From Bryobacterales bacterium (GTDB lineage Bacteria > Acidobacteriota > Terriglobia > Bryobacterales > Bryobacteraceae): a stretch of DNA of 64,000 bases. The translations under genes and the position numbers were made by a program. Of this stretch, positions 62,169 to 64,000 are shown in pieces. Under the pieces are notes generated by a model, which searched no databases, was not told the origin of the DNA, and saw only the letters and a list, made by a program, of their open reading frames with translations. Position 1 is the stretch's first letter. Each line of letters starts with the position of its first letter. The stretch covers positions 1-64,000 of the forward strand of contig PMOK01000064.1 in assembly GCA_003162425.1 (NCBI GenBank), in the 5' to 3' direction.

Positions 62169-62277
62169 TGTTCGGGAAGGCGAACAAAACCCTTGTAAGT
62201 TACTAGTCTTGTAATAAAAGTTGTACCTTATTTTTGATCGCCGTTCAAGTGTTTTGTTCGGGAAGCCGAACAAAAAG
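62169..62277. promoter_or_regulatory. Two copies of a TTGTTCGG palindrome upstream of the AT-hook gene
   Basis: At about 62253-62277 TTTTGTTCGG and its complement form perfect 10-bp arms around gaag. At about 62169-62190 a diverged copy has TGTTCG/CGAACA arms. The 195-bp region is AT-rich compared with its surroundings. The copies could be operators for the AT-hook gene or ends of the permease transcript; no T-run decides this. Confidence 0.5.
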
Positions 62278-62319
62278 TTTATGGTACCTCACACTTGATC
62301 TCGCGGAAGGCCCTCAGAA

Positions 62320-63714
62320 TCACGCCGCCCGCCTCCGTTTCCAGAAGAAATAGAACGGTAACCCCAGCGATACCAAACCCAGACCCATGAGTGACTCTCG
62401 AGGCGACTTCAGCAGCGTGGATACCACCAGGCAGCTAATGCCTAGTACGAAAACCACCGGAACAAAAGGGTAACCTAGTGTTCGATATGGTCTGGGCAGG
62501 TCGGGCCGCTTGATTCGCAGCACGATGACGGCGGCCGTGGCCATCCCATAAAGGATAACGCTGGCGAATATAACGTACGTATATAGCTGCGTGTACCGTC
62601 CGCTCAGCACCAGAAAGGCGCCCCAGGCGCTGAGCGCCAGGATGGAGACGCTCGGAGTTCGATGCTTAGGGTTGACGAAGGCAACGCGGCGGAAGAACAG
62701 CCCGTCGCGCGCCATGGCGAACGGAACGCGTGAACCGGAGAGGATTGACCCGTTTAGCGCGGCGAAAATCGAGATCATGGCCACTATGCTGACAGCATTT
62801 GCCCCGAATGAGCCCAAGATGCGGCGCATCGTCTCGGCCGCCACGCGGGCGCTGGACGCCACATCGGCCGCTGGCAGGACGTAGAAATAGGCGAGATTCG
62901 CAAGCAGGTAGATTATTATGACTACTATCGTGCCCGCAATTAAGGCGCGCGGCAGGTTCTTCTGCGGGTCTCGGATTTCGGAGGCAACCAGGCTGACGTT
63001 ATTCCAGCCGTCATAAGCCCAAAGCGCCGCTACTAGTGCTGCGAAAAACCCAGTAACACCACCTGGTGCGGGAATGGAGGTGTGGTAATTCGACACGCTT
63101 CCGTGGCCAGTGCCGAGTCCGATCACGATAATTGCAGCAATCAGCCCCACCTTAGCGATGGTTACAACTACCTGCAGATCGCCACCCACCTTCACCCCGA
63201 AGTAATTGATGAAAGCCAGCACCGCGATAACTCCCATGGCCAGCAATTGGCCGTAACGGATTTCCAGCGGCTGCCCTGATTCACCGAGTGGCAGTGGGAC
63301 TACCACCCACACTTTGTTCAGTTCGGGCTGAAAATTCGCCAGGTAGATGAAAAAGCCTGTTGCGAGAGTCGCAATAGATCCGCTCTTTGCGACCCACATT
63401 TGCGTCCAGCCGTAAATAAATGCCCACAGTGGGCCATACGCTTCTCGAAGGAAGACGTATTCTCCGCCGGCTTGGGGAAGGGCGGCGGCGAGTTCGGCGT
63501 AGCTTAAGGCGCCGAACAGCGTCAGCATCCCGCCAAAAATCCACACGGCGAATACCATGAACGGCGAGCCGACGCTTTTCACCATGTCGTTCGGCACCAA
63601 AAATATGGCGCTTCCAATGACGGTACCCACCACGATGGCCGCGGCGGTCCAAATTCCGAGGTCGCGCTTGAGATCGACATGGCTGACTTCGGCTTCAGGC
63701 AGTTTTTCGAGCAT
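62320..63714 (-). CDS. APC-superfamily amino-acid permease
   Basis: 464 residues with twelve membrane spans. GIWTAAAIVVGTVIGSAIFLVP is the first span with the substrate-binding GTVIGSAIF (GXG) kink, and ALSYAELAAALPQAGGEYVFL is the conserved second block. It is nearest to the LAT-like/amino-acid exchanger group. Amino-acid uptake or exchange is likely; which amino acid is unknown. It overlaps the symporter gene by 20 bp. Confidence 0.9.
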   Translation of the reverse strand: MLEKLPEAEVSHVDLKRDLGIWTAAAIVVGTVIGSAIFLVPNDMVKSVGSPFMVFAVWIFGGMLTLFGALSYAELAAALPQAGGEYVFLREAYGPLWAFIYGWTQMWVAKSGSIATLATGFFIYLANFQPELNKVWVVVPLPLGESGQPLEIRYGQLLAMGVIAVLAFINYFGVKVGGDLQVVVTIAKVGLIAAIIVIGLGTGHGSVSNYHTSIPAPGGVTGFFAALVAALWAYDGWNNVSLVASEIRDPQKNLPRALIAGTIVVIIIYLLANLAYFYVLPAADVASSARVAAETMRRILGSFGANAVSIVAMISIFAALNGSILSGSRVPFAMARDGLFFRRVAFVNPKHRTPSVSILALSAWGAFLVLSGRYTQLYTYVIFASVILYGMATAAVIVLRIKRPDLPRPYRTLGYPFVPVVFVLGISCLVVSTLLKSPRESLMGLGLVSLGLPFYFFWKRRRAA

Positions 63715-64000
63715 TCGAGGATTCTCCCAGGACCAGCGAAACCACGCAGCCGGTCAGAAATGTTGCGGCGGTTCCTATCAGGACATACCAGGTGAAGGCA
63801 ATGTTTGTCCACCGCTTGACGGCGATCATGAGCAGTAAGCCGGCCACCATGGCGATGATCGCGGAGTTTTCCTGAACTCGCCGTGTGAGCAAACCAAGCA
63901 GAAACACACCTAATAGTGAACCGTACAAGATGGAGGCAATGGTGAGGCCCGCTTCCAGCACCGACCCCCAATGGCGCGCCACCAAGCCCACCAGGAACAA
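63695..64000 (-). CDS. Sodium:solute symporter family protein, 3' part
   Basis: About 100 C-terminal residues; the frame is open to the window edge, so the start is outside. SILYGSLLGVFLLGLLTRRVQENSA is the C-terminal region of SSS-family transporters, where the G-x-FL-x-G-L block is common. It is in the same direction as, and overlaps, the APC permease gene. The solute cannot be told. Confidence 0.75.
   Translation of the reverse strand: MFLVGLVARHWGSVLEAGLTIASILYGSLLGVFLLGLLTRRVQENSAIIAMVAGLLLMIAVKRWTNIAFTWYVLIGTAATFLTGCVVSLVLGESSNARKTA

Noticed and set aside
62253-62277. Intrinsic terminator of the permease operon
   Set aside because: The stem is perfect but is followed by A rather than T residues on the relevant strand; operator or other role is equally possible.

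Overview
The window looks like a chromosomal segment of an acidobacterium of the Solibacter/Bryobacter type. Four things point there: a TIGR03437-type domain (named from memory as a Solibacter-typical domain) inside a giant glucanase, two large orphan FtsX/MacB-type permeases of the acidobacterial ADOP type, very large Ser/Thr kinase-TPR and winged-helix-TPR regulators, and many short palindromic repeats between genes. This assignment is inferred from gene families and was not tested against a database. No phage, transposase, CRISPR array or rRNA was seen.

Layout. 1-9.8 kb: 3' part of a CocE/NonD-type hydrolase, an RsbW-like anti-sigma kinase, a MarC membrane protein, a coupled cytochrome c/metallophosphoesterase pair, a PEP-CTERM-like exported protein, a tandem double-kinase TPR protein and an exported S51 (cyanophycinase-like) peptidase. 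9.9-15.9 kb: a GH16-TIGR03437-GH3 fusion and two exported sugar-type enzymes (TIM-barrel isomerase, Gfo/Idh/MocA oxidoreductase). 16.3-21.6 kb: a tightly overlapping membrane-lipid operon that matches E. coli ynbABCD plus a PlsC acyltransferase, divergent from a CadC-like TPR regulator. 23.8 kb: initiator tRNA. 23.9-32.4 kb: DUF488, an M14 peptidase, an AlkZ-like winged-helix protein and an OmpA/Ig-repeat surface protein.

32.5-48.8 kb is the most striking part. It holds an exported nonaheme cytochrome, a cytochrome bd oxidase (cydAB), and a set of genes that reads as an extracellular electron-transfer conduit. The conduit set is a beta-barrel of MtrB/PioB type, a periplasmic decaheme MtrA-like cytochrome and two decaheme OmcA/MtrC-like cytochromes. 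The omcA-mtrA-mtrB genes overlap by 4-11 bp. A second leader-omcA-mtrA copy lies upstream, and its mtrA has decayed to a pseudogene fragment of about 94 codons. A P1B-5-like metal ATPase is divergent from this set. Together the four intact multiheme proteins carry 39 CxxCH haem sites. Two toxin-antitoxin loci flank the region. One is broken and sits between 53-bp direct repeats of the cydB 3' end; the other is intact, with its operator overlapping the promoter.

49.5-64 kb: DUF72, a PfkB kinase-glycosyltransferase-dapF operon (DapF lacks its second catalytic Cys), two tandem ADOP permeases, pterin dehydratase coupled to a serine hydrolase-NamZ (DUF1343) fusion, a small AT-hook protein, an APC amino-acid permease and the 3' part of a sodium:solute symporter cut by the window end.

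Between genes, mostly where two genes converge, lie clusters of perfect short hairpins. The stem sequences differ but the layout is the same. These, one long imperfect hairpin at 32.4 kb, and the duplicated leaders of the omcA genes are the main structure not explained by protein-coding genes.
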